Shown one piece after another: positions 1-14,600 of a stretch of DNA of 64,000 nucleotides (its first letter is position 1; every line of letters begins with the position of its first letter). The stretch is taken from the NCBI RefSeq assembly GCF_026151205.1, contig NC_087083.1:10848944-10912943 (forward strand). Direction: 5' to 3'. The notes under the pieces are model-generated. The model had not been told where the DNA came from and did not search any database. It saw nothing but the letters and a program-made list of their open reading frames with translations. The DNA is from Bolinopsis microptera. Taxonomy: Eukaryota > Ctenophora > Tentaculata > Lobata > Bolinopsidae. The position numbers and the translations under genes are program-made.

Positions 1-190
1 AACCTAGTAACCTGGTAACCTAGTAACCAAGTAACCTAGTAAAGTAGTAACCTAGTAACCAAGTAACTTAGTAACTTAGTAACCTAGTAACCTAGTAACC
101 TAGTAACCTAGTAACCTAGTAACCTGGTAACCTAGTGACTTAGTAACCTAGTAACCTAGCAACCTAGTAACCTAGCAACCTAGTAACCTA
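1..190. repeat. 8-bp tandem repeat (CCTAGTAA)
   Basis: About 23 copies of an 8-bp unit with scattered substitutions run from the window edge. The array probably lies in an intron of the WDFY3-like gene that enters from the left. Confidence 0.9.
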
Positions 191-1266
191 ACCACAATTA
201 TTTGTAACTTTATAGCTTTAGCGGTTAGCCATGATAAAAACACAGAAATATGTGCCCTGAGTAGGTATTTTCTTCGTAGGGGGCTGTACAGTGTTATACC
301 CCGTGTAATTGTTGCAATTATTATGAATTCTGTGAAACTGTTCATATTTGCAGCGTCAGAACTCAGAAATCAGATCCCAGGAAAGATTCAGCTACTCAGT
401 GGAAATTATACCTACATTCCAGCTGTAGAATTATATTAAAACAGAATTTGATCATAGTGTGACACAAAAATAAAATGTAGATCAAAATATGAGGATTGTA
501 AAAAAAACAAAATTGGACAGAGTGGACCGTGGCCAGTGTCACATTTTCCAAACAAAAGAAATGATACCAATTAAATTACCGTTCTCAAATGCAAAATAAT
601 ACGCACATCACACTAGTACATACAATTTGTCTATTTAATTCAACATCATTTTATCCTAACTCAGAAAAAATAAACATTATAATATCATTGAGATTGAGGG
701 TCAAATAGTTGCGATTTTCCAAATCGCAGAAAAATGTTAAAAATTTTGTCCATAAAATTGTTCATTTATTAAACCTAAGAGAAAAATCTTCTTTGTTTAT
801 ACACTGATTCTGCTCACTCGAATCATGACCGAAGAAAAGCCATGACAGTAACACAGAATAATATATTGTCCAAGCTAACAATATCAGAGCATGAATACAA
901 AATACCAATTAGATTATAACTGAAATATTTCTGATACAATAAGATTCCACCACCCAATATTATAAGCATAATTCGTATAATATAGTTATAATTCTGCGCT
1001 GTGTGCAGTATAGTTACTAGTTAGGCCTACTTATTAGAATTATCTGTTATTAGATTAATGTAATATAATGCAGTTTGCAGAACACTTGATTGGATTAAGA
1101 ACTTAGAACAAGCGTTGTATCGTTATTCGTTAAGGTTATGTCAATATTCTCTAGGACCACATTGAATTATTAGGCTACCGGACAACTGAACCCAATTTAA
1201 ACAATTTAGACTAACCCTAACTCTATTAAACATACTTAACCTTTTATCAATCTTCTACTCTCTCAG
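191..1266. other. Non-coding stretch, presumed WDFY3-like intron
   Basis: No convincing exon is seen. Positions about 525-605 are a degraded partial copy of the foldback element described at 37683-38009. Positions about 1170-1200 match the terminal motif ACCGGACAACTGAACCCA of the FLYWCH element at 18565-19700, as a lone end. The rest is AT-rich sequence with no feature I can name. Confidence 0.5.
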
Positions 1267-4200
1267 TTACACCTTCATTGAACTGTGAGAATCCTGACAG
1301 CATGCCCATATATGGGCACGACGAGAGCCAACGTGACAACATGCCCATATATGGAGGTGATGAGACGCAGGGTAACGAAGAGCCGCTGTATGAAGAGAGT
1401 AGTGGAGCTGGTGGAGCTCCTGTTATTATCAGTGTGGAGGAGATTGAGAGGCTCAAAACAGAGATGGCTATTAGTTTCTCTGGTCCACAAGGTACTGTTT
1501 CCTTACCACCCTAGTTACCACCCTTGTTACCACCCTAGTTACCACTTACCACCCTAGTTACCACCCTAGTTACCACTTACCACCCTAGTTACCACCCTAG
1601 TTACCACCCTTGTTACCACCCTAGTTACCACCCTAGTTACCACCCTTGTAGGCTATTAGTTTCTCTGGTCCACAAGGTACTGCTTCCTTACCACCCTAGT
1701 TACCACCCTTGTTACCACCCTAGTTACCACCCTTGTTACCACCCTAGTTACCACCCTAGTTACCACTTACCACCCTAGTTACCACCCTAGTTACCACCCT
1801 TGTTACCACCCTAGTTACCACCCTTGTAGGCTATTAGTTTCTCTGGTCCACAAGGTACTGTTACCTGCTTTTGTTACTTAGCAGACTACTTTAATATGTT
1901 AGATTTGTTACAACTATGAGTAACTCCACACTTTTCAACGTATAGTATGTGGTTTTATCTAGTATAAAAAGATAATACTCTATTTGTGAACCATTACCTG
2001 TGTAGTTAATTACCACACTGGGTTACCACCCTAGTTGCCACCCTAGTTGCCACCCTAGTTACCACCCTAGTTACCACCCTATTTACCACCCTAGTTATCA
2101 CCCTAGGGCCTAGTTACCACTCTAGTTACCACCCTAGTTACCACCCTAGTTACCACCCTAGTTACCACCCTAGGGTCTAGTTACCACCCTAGTTACCACC
2201 CTAGTTACCACCCTAGTTACCACCCTAGTTACCACCCTAGGGCCTAGTTATCACCCTAGTTACCACACTAGTTACCACCCTTGTTACCACCCTAGTAACC
2301 ACCCTAGTTACCACCCTAGTTACCACCCTTGTTACCACCCTAGTTACCACCCTAGTTACCACCCTAGTTACCACCCTAGTTACCACCCTAGGGCCTAGTT
2401 ACCACCCTAGTAACCACCCTAGTTACCACCCTAGTTACCACCCTAGGGCCTAGTTACCACCCTTGTTACCACCCTAGTTACCACCCTAGTTACCACCCTT
2501 GTTACCACCCTTGTTACCACCCTAGTTACCACCCTAGGGCATAGTTACCACCCTAGTTACCACCCTAGTTACCACTCTAGTTACCACCCTATTTACCACT
2601 CTACTCCCATCAGGCCGGGTAGAGGAGACCTACGATCAGGGGGGATCTGATGAAGAGGGATCTGAGAAGTGGGAAGTTAGAGAAGAATTCAACGTTAAAT
2701 CCCTCCCAAAACACCACATAGAACTACTGGTATGTAGTATCTTAGTATGTATGATCTTCCCAGTACTGTTCGATGAAGTACTCGACTCTTGGTAGATATA
2801 TTGAAATAAATTATTTCAAATAATATAGATTATCATACTCATACATTAACCCATAAATTGTTAAGAATTAAACTATTAATTAAGTTAAGATTAAGTTAAT
2901 TAAGTTAAAATAGTTTAAAAACTATTAATTTAATAAATTTTAGCAGACTAATCACGTGAGCAGCAATCCATTTAACGTGGAACATGAGTTAAACTATTAA
3001 TTTACGCGAGGAAGTAGTTTTTTAACGACTTTTGGGGAAAAGCATTCCCGAGACTTTCTCTCATTTAGTTAAATGGTCCTACTTGTGACGATTATCCATT
3101 TTTTAAGAAGGCGAAGATGGGTGCAGGTGGCCGCGAAAATATCTGGTTTTATAGTTATACAGTTAATAGTTATACAGTGTCAACCCTTCCTTTGACTCTT
3201 TGATAAATTCTCCTCAGGTAGAATTTCACTGCAATCTGGAGACCGAAAATAGGAAACAGTAACCTAAATTGTAACTCGTCAGGTATCATTCCTGGTATCA
3301 GGAGACCTAAAATAGTAACCTAAATAGTAACTCCTCAGGTATCAGTATCTACACCAGTACATGGTAACCTAGAGAGTGTCCCGTACATCAACATTCCTAA
3401 GAACTCCCCCGCTCCTGGACTCATCATACCCTATCTCATCAAACCGGTTAGTTTATGAAGGAGCACACCTCGCTATTGATAATATGTTTAGTGATCGTGC
3501 AGAGACTGAACTTGCGATGATTATTCATAACAGTGTTTGGGGGGGGGGGGGGGGAGGTCAAACCCCATTTTGTCCAAGACCGGCACATTTGTTGGTCAAA
3601 TGGATATGGACTAAATGAGGTTGGACCCCTCCCCCCAAACAGAGTTTAAATGTAAAATTAACACGTGATCTCCTTATAAGGGCAGTACTGGCTCAGACAA
3701 AGTGATTCAGTCCAGCTTTACTCTGCTACTCTGGTACCAGATACCTCGTATACAGACAAACGCTACCTTCTGGCAGGTAAAGTTCCTTTTAACTAGCAAC
3801 AGTAATAATATGAAGTATAATATGTATAATGTATATTTAAATTTATATAATATATATATATATATAATTCAGAGAATTATTTATGTACGACCGCCCACGT
3901 GCAAATTAGACGAGAAATAGGAATTTGCATAGTAACCATGGTAACGAGAGTTGTTACACGCACGTGCCCGTGCAATGATTGTTTTAACTTCATTTTGATC
4001 GGTTTTGTGGTAATTATGTTGTGTTCAGTGCGAGCTACATTTTAATGGGCTGTTTACTCGGCTGTGACGGATATTTTTTGATGCTATAAAAACTGACTAC
4101 CAAAGAATACTATAACCTTCCTCCCCGTGATCACGGGCTTTCTAGTATATATATAATATAGTAAAGTATATTGTATATTTGAAATTGTGTTCCTAACCCC

Positions 4201-5662
4201 ACACACTCTCCCAGGCGACTCTGCTCCATAACGTTAATGTTAAGATAACCCTTCTTCCTTCTAAACTGAATGTAGCTACTCCGGAGAGCATGCAGTCTCA
4301 GGATGCTCCTCTTGTAAAGGTAACCTTAGTAACTCCTTAGTAACTCCTTAGTAAATCATTAGTAACTCCTTAGTAACACCTTGGAAACACCTTAATAACT
4401 CCTTAGTAACACCTTAGTAACACCTTGGTAACACCTTAGTAACACCTTAGTAACTCCTTAGTAACACCTCAGTAACTCCCTAGTAACTTCTTAGTAACTC
4501 CTTAGCAACTCCTTGGTACTTTGGTAACTCCCTTGTTACTCCTTAGTAACTCCCTAGTTACTCCCTAGCAACTCTCTAGTAAAGTAGTAACTCTCTAGTA
4601 ACACCTTAATAACACCCTATTAACTCCTTAAAAACTCCTTAGTAACACCTTAGTAACTTCTTGGTAGCTCCTTAGTAACTCCTTAGTAACACCTTAGTAA
4701 CTTCTCAGAACTCCTTAGTAACTCCCTAGTAACTCTCTAGTAACTCCCTAGTTACTCCCTAGCAACTCTCTAGTAACTCCTTAGTAACACCTTAGTAACT
4801 CTTTAGTAATGCTTTGACCGCAGGATGACGGGGGTTGGCACATGCTCACAGCTACATTCTACAAAGGGACCAAGATAAGATCCAGTTGTGTCGATATCTC
4901 TATTGACATAGACTGGAAAACCAACCTCAAAATTGGTAATCTATTCTCGAAAATTTGTTAATTTACCCAATGTTCGACCAAATTATCAGTTTTACAAATT
5001 CCTCTTCACACAGTCTCATTTTTTCTTACAGCCTTATAATGTAATATTAAGTTAACCTCTATAACCTAATATAAAACTGTGCCCACCTTCAGATTACCCT
5101 CTGATTGGTGAAGGAGGAGCCCTAACGTTTGGCATGGCCCCCAAAGAAGGGCCCCCAACCATATCCTGGAATCTGGGCAACTTCATGCTGTTTGATGGCA
5201 CTATAGCTTCAGGGGACCTCTGTAACTTCTACACTGCGGGTAAGTGTTAGAATAAGAACAATACTTGATTAATTACTTAATTGAGTGGTAAAATAACATG
5301 CTAAACCCTCCCAAAAAATGGTAAAACATATTAAAACATGCTAGAACATGCTAGAAGATGCTAAAACATACTATAACATGCTAAATCATGCTAAAACATG
5401 CTCAAACATGCTAAAACATGCTAAAACATACTAGAACATACTTAAACATACTAAAACACATTATGAAAACATGCTAAAACATGCTAAAACATGCTACGTC
5501 CCAGGTCCGAGTTACGTGGGTAATCTGAGGGAGGGTGGGTCCCCTGAGGGCAGCTTCCCGGCACCACTTCTTAATATATCCCCCGGAACTAATGGTACCC
5601 TAATGTTGGATAAGATACTCTCAGACCTAGACAATACTTCTAGATCATTCCTTCTTAATCAG
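1267..5662 (+). CDS. WDFY3: WDFY3-like exons 1-7 of this window: acidic linker and ConA-like region
   Basis: The first exon encodes an acidic segment with two MPIYG motifs and ends in phase 1. The next exon (2614) restores the frame. Exons 4824-5239 read [12 protein letters not shown] and then [12 protein letters not shown] and [12 protein letters not shown], the beta-strand pattern of the concanavalin A-like domain found upstream of BEACH in the ALFY/neurobeachin families. Exon 5505-5662 begins GPSYVGNL, also typical of ALFY. Each intron between these exons is largely a tandem array: 12-bp units at 1500-2604, 11-bp units at 4325-4815 and 10-bp units at 5297-5497. Confidence 0.85.
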
Positions 5663-8600
5663 GTTAGCTTTTAGTTGATAATCAGCTTATAATACTGCTT
5701 ATTACTTTATTATCGTTTAAATTAATTCTTAATCAGGTTAGCGTCCTTTTTGTTGTTTTTTTATTGGAAAAAAATTTCAAAATATATAACATAATGCATC
5801 AATACAATTATAAATACAATTATATAAATAGAATACGTCGTGTGCTTTTAGTTGATTATCAGCTTATCGTTGTAATTATTTATAGGTTAATTATTATGAG
5901 TATAGCTTAATATTATGTTACTAATATTTCGACAGTTCATTGGTTTGTGAAATTGGTTTTGCCCCTAATTTTGAATGATTATAATTACTCCTCATTCAAG
6001 TCGTTACATATTCAAGCTATGACTAAAAGATAAATGTCTTACAACAAATTGCTCGTATTTTAGTGTTACGTTGAAATGTTCAGAAAGAACTGAGCAGTTG
6101 TGAGTTGGGTCAGCCTTTTTAATAATGTTGGGAATCAAGGATAAGGGAGTAACGTAAACTTGACTGACCAAGATAATAATATGATCGTTAGCAAGAAATA
6201 ATCATCACAGTCATAATACATATTATTATATTTATGTAGTCTAAAATCCCTCGTGATGTCGTGAACTTTTTACTGATTGACTCCAACCAAGACTGAAACG
6301 GACAAGAAGCAGCTAAAAAAGAAGTCTCCGAAAAGATGTGAGAAACCTGGACCAGATATGAGATCACATATTTTAGAGGAACTGAAACGGGCACTTTCGG
6401 GAGTTTTGGGGATATTTGCCATGGTAATGTAGGGTGTTGGTAAAGTGTTCGGAGTAACCGCTAATGTATTCAGCTAAAGTGTTGTCTGCTGTTAAATTTA
6501 GCCTGAGTTTAACTTTCGTCATTAGACAAAATGTAATATTCAGCAATTGTCAAAATCTTTTTTTTAAAAAAGGGTATTGTAACTATTAGAGTATAAGATA
6601 TCAAAGTTATCAAATTTGCAGCATTTCCCTAAATTCTACACATTATGTTGATATTAGATTCTCAGGGTTCCCCAAATTTTACCTGAGTTCAGCTTTTCGA
6701 GTATTTTAACTACTAGCTGAAAGTTCATTAAATTCATGGCGTTCAGTATAATTGAGGATATTAAAAAGCGGAGAAACTTATATAAATCTCATATAGCCGG
6801 ACGGGAACATATACACTAGACAGAGAAACACATATTTTCAGTAATATTCTTAATATTGACAGGATTTAAATTCCGTGTCCGAGTGCTCGACCACCTCGTG
6901 ACACTGATTAATCATTACTGGCATGTATACTTTGGAGCTAAACTGAGACAGACTACCACTAATTAGGGTAATCGGTAATTAGTTTCGTCTGCCGTTGCGA
7001 GGGAATAGTCAGAAAATTGAAGGTTGCTATAATCTTATAATAATTAACTATAATTTATTATTAATTATTAATTAATTATAATAAATAATTCATATCCACC
7101 CTGCTTTAAATATAGAAGAATATAATTCTAAGGGGTTTATTTTAGATTATAGTGAGTCATTGAGACAATTTATTGACTTTATCAAGACAATCCAAGTATT
7201 TCATAGTATATGAACAAAATGTTATGTGTTATGTTTATTTAAAATTGCATTGTTTACGATAAGACAAAAGGTTGAGCCTGAGTTAATGAAATTTGGGTTC
7301 TTTTGCGATAGTCAAAACGCGACAACTAGCGCTGGATGGCGGCAACTAGCGCTGGATTGCGACAACTAGCGCTGGATGGCGACAACTAGCGCTGGATGGC
7401 GACAACAATAACTCAAAATCAAATATTTGCGATATTACTCGTCAGCTAGCGCTGGCCAGCGCAAAATATAAAAATCAAATATTTACGATATCAATCGTCA
7501 GCTAGCGCTGGCCAGCGCAATGCCAAATGCCAATATAATACATCAAAATCAAATATTTGCGATATTAACCGTCAGCGCAATATACAAAAATTAAATATTT
7601 ATATATTATTATTTGTGATATTAATATAATGTAAGACCCAAAAGTCGGTTCAAGAAAGAGCCGACAGTTGGTATTATCTCGCAGTGTTAGTCATCACATC
7701 TTACACAATTTATATAAAGGCTCCATCTAATCATGAATCTGACTACGCCTGGTTAGCATTAGTAAGCATACTTACGGCCGAAGCCGGCAACATGTAGTCA
7801 GAGTGGAAGAGTGGTGACGTAACATAATGTCACAAGGTTCGGTAAGTCCCCGCCAAATAGGTGACACTTTATATCAAAGAGAGCTTATAGAGTTAGATTA
7901 CTTTCAATCACAATTTTAGGGTCCGGTGCAACCGGCTGTACTTTAGATTAGTTGTTGTTATTCCTTAATTCATCTGACTCAAGTCTGGAGAACTTTTAGT
8001 AGAGGCTAATGCCACGGTACTTATATTACTTTTAGCAGTCTATAACTCAACAAATGATAGAGTCACATAATTAGGCCGGCAGAATTTCCGGTATTAGGTT
8101 TTAAAATAATAATATATTGTAACTATTGACCAAGGGAACTGACCCGGGATAGGAAAGGAGATCCGTTAGGTGGAGAGGTTTCAGTGAGGACTGGATGGCG
8201 GAGATCCAGGGTAGTCTGCATCTAGATTGACTGTAGGCCTAGTCAGAAGTCGAGAGAAAGTACTTTGTCCGCTGTCGTGTCCAGTGAGAGGTTCCAGGTC
8301 CAGCAGCAGGAGAGAGTGAGAGAGGGAGAGAGTGAGTCCTGGAGTAGAGGGAGTCCAACCTTTGAAGGAGTGAGAAAGAATGTCCAATGTTCTGGTATGA
8401 TTTATATACTCCATCGTTGATGGGCTTTTAATGAGTTCATTGTTATCTTTTGACGTGTGTCGGTGAGAGGTGTCACGTCAATGCGTTCCCAGTTTAATCT
8501 AAATTACTTTGTAACACCTCCGCTCACCATCTTTGAATTTCCCCGTCAATATTCAAAGAGAGTGTAAGAGGAGTGTACGTAATCACAGCCTTGCAACTTC

Positions 8601-11600
8601 GACTGGAACAGGAGAAAAATAGGTGGGCCGTGTATCTTACATATAATGGTCAGCTAGCGCTGGCTAGCGCTGACCAGCGCCAGCGCAATATATCAAAATA
8701 AAATATTTGCAATACTATTAATGGACAGCTATTATAAATCGATAGCTAGCGCTGGTATGGTTAGTGCTGACTAGCGAAATATACCCAATTCCAAAATCAA
8801 ATATATATATTTACGATATTATTATTTGACCAAAACCCATAATCATGGGTAGAGTGAACCGCTGCCAGTGTCTCTCTTTTCCAAACAAGTAAGTAATTAT
8901 GGATGGGGTACAAGTCCACTCGGAAAATTATAGTATAGTATGAAACAAACTTAACACTTTAGTAAAGCTGATAAGCAGTGACTAGAACTACTTATCAAAC
9001 AAAAATGCACTAATGCAGTCTTAAAACCGCTGTGTCCCATTACTTTAAATCGATAACGCTAAGAAATCTCTTTAAAGTAGTGACGATAACACTAAAAGTA
9101 TATAATATAAAGCATAATATTATCTTTTCTACATACCAGCTTAATTTGTAAACACGACCAAATGTATCGAATGATCCAGGTTGTAAGTATAAATTACAAA
9201 ATTGTTAAGATGCACTGTGTGAGCCGTGAGGTAAATAAAGAAATCTCAAAATTTACAAATTACCGTTTTATATCCATTCTATTTTAAACATTAAGCCTCC
9301 AAAGTTTTGAATTTTGAACAAAATCTTGACTCTTCTCTGTCTAATAAAATTGGTTTTGTTCTCTTTACGATCCCAAGTCTAAAAGTTTCAAAATTAAACT
9401 AGATATTTTTGTGCTCAATATAATGTAGTGCATGGATAAGGCAGAATGTTCATAAATTTTGTGATTAGCACTGTCCCAACTGCCAATATATTGGCAACAT
9501 TTATAGTGAATACATTTTTTTCCCAACAGAAATTGCATACTATATTTAATATTATACTTATAGCTGTGATATGGCTGGCACTCCCATCATTTTCTCACTC
9601 ACCATCACTGCCCAATCAAATTTATGCAATCAAAATCACTATACACCCATGAACATATGATCAAAACACAAAGCTTTGAAATATACTTTTTTCTGTTTGA
9701 GATTTGAATTACGTTACCGTAATGTTCCAAATTATATTTTAAATGTTCAAAAAACGTAAAAAAGGACCAAAAATGGCAGATTTAAGACTTAAAATGCCTA
9801 TAAGTCAAAAAGTGTCAGTCTTTTTGAAATAATTTTTACAGAATTGTAATCAGCTTGATGAGACAAAACTTTTAGCTCCAAATTTATAATACTTAAAGAC
9901 ACAAAGTTTGTCATTGTGTACAATGTGTACAAAATTTATACAAGGGGGACCCCTGTGCAGTGTTCGGGTTAGAAAATGTTTCCTCTAAAATCATCTATTT
10001 GGTATTAAAAGATTCGTTTTATCAAGCTGATTACAATTCTGTAAAAATTATATTATACTACCTACCAAAACAGTCTTGAAACAATAATTGTTATTCTCGA
10101 CAACCTTTCTGGTTTTGTATGTTGCAAAATTCGATTTCTGGATTCTGTAATCGTTACTTTGTACCTATGATATTTGATAACAAAATCGTAAACCGGTAGC
10201 ATAAGCATGATCATCAATCATATTCGATTTCAACGAGAGAGTCCTCCTTCATGTCAATTGTCAGTGTCTTCGATTTCAACTTGAGAGTTCTCAACATTAT
10301 ATCTCACTACGGTTGAGACCAACTGAGGATTAACTCTATTTAGAATCGGTTGGATCATGGATCGGATGTCATATCTTGATAATAAAGTTACGGTGCTGGC
10401 GAGAAGTTCAGATAGGAAAAAAACAGAGCCCAAATAACAATCACTGGAAGTGGAACGAACCCTCGCCAAGACCTCCCTGCCCTTCTGTTTGACGTGTGAA
10501 TGGTTGTAGTGGTAGATGATTGGGTTGACAACTGAGTTTACAGGTAGAAGGATGACGGAGAAGAAAAGGTAGTGCTTCTCTGCATTTTCAACCTCGGTGT
10601 AGTGAAGAAAAGCATAGGTTATGAAGGGCAGCCAGCATACTGCATCTGAGAGGATTATCATCGATATCTTTGTCTGGAGCAAAATGGATTTGTTGGCCCT
10701 GGCTCCGGCTACAGCTTGACTAGACTTGGTGGTCTGGTGCAGAATTTTCAAGTAGGATGCTGTGATGATCACGAAACAAGCCAAATTCAGCCCCAATATT
10801 GCTATCGAGAACATATGCTGAGGATCAACTTTGGTGACGAAGTATTTAAAGAGACAGACTGCACTGCTTCCATAAAATCCAACTCTTCCAAAGGGGATTC
10901 CGGAAATTGCACTATCTTTATTCCTCCAAAATCCTGTGAACATGCCTTCAAAGAGACGCCTGATTTCAGTCCATCTTAAGCCTTCTCCATTTTGGATTAG
11001 TTTCTTTTGGATTGTTGAGCCGTAATGAGCATCAATAACACTGACAAGGTCCCGCTTGGTTTGCTGTCCAAGGAGAAAGGATATTTTTATTTGCTCTTCC
11101 GGATGCTGGTATGAATCTCCATACACTTGTCCGTTCAAGAAGTAATCTTCGAAAATATCCAGGAGAGGTGTTACCGCTATTGCAACAGACAGAATAACAA
11201 CTGCCAATGCCAAAATGATGTAGACTGCCAAAAGTCGTCTCGAAAAACGAAACGAAAGTGATTTGGAGAGATTTATTGCTCGCAAAATACTCATGACAGT
11301 CATCGAAAGCAGTGAAATCTGCGAACCAAAAGTGCTAAGGGCTCCCAAGAAATTACATGTGTTCGATGAGAGCCAGCGATATTTTTCAGGGCAGTAATTA
11401 AATCCGAAACTCGAGTGGTTCTTTATTAACAATAAAAGATAGACACCCATGCAAAAGTCCCCAACAGATATCATGAGAATATATATAGTGTCTCCAAATA
11501 ACACCGACTTCATTTTGGTTTTCCACAAAGACCAAATATTCTTAGCTATGACAAAAGAATTTATAGCCGTTGCCAGCACACCAAAGGCAATCGTAAATAC

Positions 11601-14600
11601 GAAGTTGCTTCCCCTGTATTCACCCAGAAGATAAGAAAGCCAAAAGTGACACTCGTCATTATTATCTTTATAACTTTTCTCCTTTACTGCTTTGCAATCG
11701 ACTTTTCCATCATGGATCGATGATAGTGGTATTCTTGATACTTCTGAGAAATCCGAATCATAATTATAAAAAGTTACTGGGCAGCTCACCGAATTAGAGC
11801 AGTACAATTCGTCAGAGTTATCTCCGCAATCGTTTACCAAATTACAAACTTCGTTCAAAAGAACCACTCTACCATTATCACATCCAAACCATTTTAGCTG
11901 ATAACCGTCCTTAGTTTTAGCAACCAATCTTAATTTAAGATCTCCACTTTTAAACTCGCTTTCAACTGTGATTCTTGCTACTGGATAAATTTCTCTAGAC
12001 TCTCTAAAGAGATCATCTTGGTATTTTGCCTGTTTGAAAGGACATTTCCGAGGTTGAATATATGCCCCAAAATTGTACCAATAACGGCCATATTTTTCCC
12101 TTGAAAAACAAAGATCGTTGCATGTCAGGAAAAGAAACGTCTCTCCGAAGTAATAAGAACAATCACGCACCTTGTCTTCATAGACCCAAGTTGTGTTCAT
12201 TATTCCATAGGTCCTATTTTTAGATCCAAAGATATTCTGATCACTGGTCGTGCAGTTGAACTGTCTATATTTCATCAAACCAGGTAAACAAGGGGCCACA
12301 TGTTTAGTGGCGACGATACCTTCTACTTCTACCTTTGAAGTTTTGATTGGCGTTGTTTCTATGGATGGTCTTGTCTTTGCTGCCTGACAGATTCTGTTTT
12401 GACGTTCACAAGTGTCTAGACTTGACTGGCATAGGTCAAAGATTTCAACGTAACTTTCCCGATTCTCCATTTCATCTGTACATTTGTACACTTCAGGACA
12501 TTCGCCTTTGAAACTCCGTAGCTGCCAGTCTCCATTCGTAAAATTGATCGGACAAATCTGTGTTCTATCTTCTTCGTCTACTCCATTTCTGCAATCTGTG
12601 ATAGTATCCCTGATCCAATCTACATGAATTAAACTTGTTTTGGTGCTATCCGCGAAGTCTCTGGCTCCTACTCTCACACACCCAGGCAGCTTCTGCCAAT
12701 CGCCAGTCTCACAAATACTCTCTAGTTCATCTTCTCCTTCTAGGCAATCTTTGTACCCATCACAAATGTGATGTCTATGTATCAGACACGTTCGAGTGAT
12801 ATTATTCATATCATTTTGGTCACTAACCTTTTTGTTTTTATTATCAATCATTTCATTTGGGTCTTGACATTTCTCATCGATACCATTTTCGCAATCCCTA
12901 TCACCGTCACAGAGCAGGTATTTTGATATTATGGTTTCTTCTCGTTCTTTCTTATATGCATAATTATGTGACAGTCTGAATCGTAACTCATGGTCAAAAA
13001 ATTCGTGTGTGTTCTCTGTTACGTATTTTTCCAAATAATGTTCGAGAAAACATCTTAAGCCATGAACACTTGTATGTCCTTTTTTACAATGTAGTTGATC
13101 AAGCTTTTTCCGGCATGGCCGAAACTCCTCTGTTGCAACAGCACCCGTGGTTACTCTAGGATTACCACAGATCTGCTCAGGATAAAGATATCTGATAACA
13201 CCTGTCACATTATCCTGACACAGCCTGCCACCCTCATCATTCAATTGGGTAGAATTGCATCTTAACTCGTCATAAGAATTATATGCATCTCCACAGTCGT
13301 TAGTACCATCACAGAACTTTGCTGGATGTAAGAAAACGTTCATGTTTTGGCATCTCAACCAACTGACCACACCAGGCCTATTATAACGATCTTTTCTTTG
13401 CGAAAAGCACCAATCGCTCGATTCATCTTTAATCTCTGGCCTGTCCTTTACGCAATAATGTACAGACCCATCACACAGGTACTGATTTGGAATCTGTTGA
13501 CGCATATCTGCATCACAGAATGCATGAGAGATTTCACCACAATTATCCTCGTCCGAACCATCATGACAGTCCTCTACGCCATCACACATTGTCTCTGGGG
13601 GTAAAACTACTGGCCATTTCTTTACCAAGTGATGATTTTATTATAATTAGAACAAACTTTACCACAGGACCCACCTTTAGTGTAGCCGTTAACAATACAC
13701 GCCTGATACGACCCAAAATCAGTTCCGATGTCATTAGAACATTTTTGGCTCACCCGGTGTGCTTTTAAAGGTAATCCCTGATTGTCTTTGTTTTCCAGTT
13801 CATAGCTTGACAGGATCTTGAAGTGTTTGTCCTCTTGATAACATTTGAATGTTCCATTTTCAGATAGTTCGGTCAGAAATAAGTTGTTTACTTCCATGTA
13901 CTGGGAATTTCCTGAAATTATTCACTCGGTTAATACATTAGTCTTGATTATTTTAAATTTGTAACTTGCATATTGTTCAAATTTAAAACACACTTTGAGT
14001 TTTACAAAACACTTGTACAGCAGTTTACCTAGACCGTGAGTAAGTCCTTTTGTTATACAAATCATCATCATTGAACATGCCCACATTTCCTTTGCTGCCA
14101 CTCGTCATTCCTAAGTAAGGTAAAACTTAATTCAAACTGAACTAGGTGCTTGTTTCCGAATAAGACTGTATATTTGAGACGGAATTTAACCAAACGAACA
14201 ACACACTAGTACAAATAGAAAAGCAGTCGTTAGCAGTAAAAATGTTGATATAATTTAGTCCGGCCGATGTATGGTAGGAATTGGAATTTATCAAAATTAA
14301 AAAGTAGTCATATCCTGGACAATATGTTCGTAGTGGAATACTTTCGGGGGAAAAATTCAACAGACTTTGATACTTCAACGGACCTTATAGTTAACGGACA
14401 GACTTTATTTTAACGGACATTAAAATGACTGATAAGGTAAGTGCTCTTTATACTTGGACACTATAACTACATAGGGCTCTCCTCATTTCACTATTGAGAT
14501 TGCCCCACGAAAACCTCACTGAACCTCCACGCGGCATGTACGGGGTAGGTGGCTCGAATGGGAGGTGTTTTTAACCAATGCAAAGGATGGGACTTGCCAT

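Noticed and set aside
352-440. Possible exon after TTTGCAG reading SELRNQIPGKIQLLSGNYTY
   Set aside because: It runs into a stop with no donor and does not resemble the ALFY region expected there.
3448-3540. Protein-like stretch [21 protein letters not shown] just after exon 3339-3446
   Set aside because: It is in a different frame from the preceding exon, has no acceptable intron before it and runs into a poly-G tract. The exon chain is phase-consistent without it.
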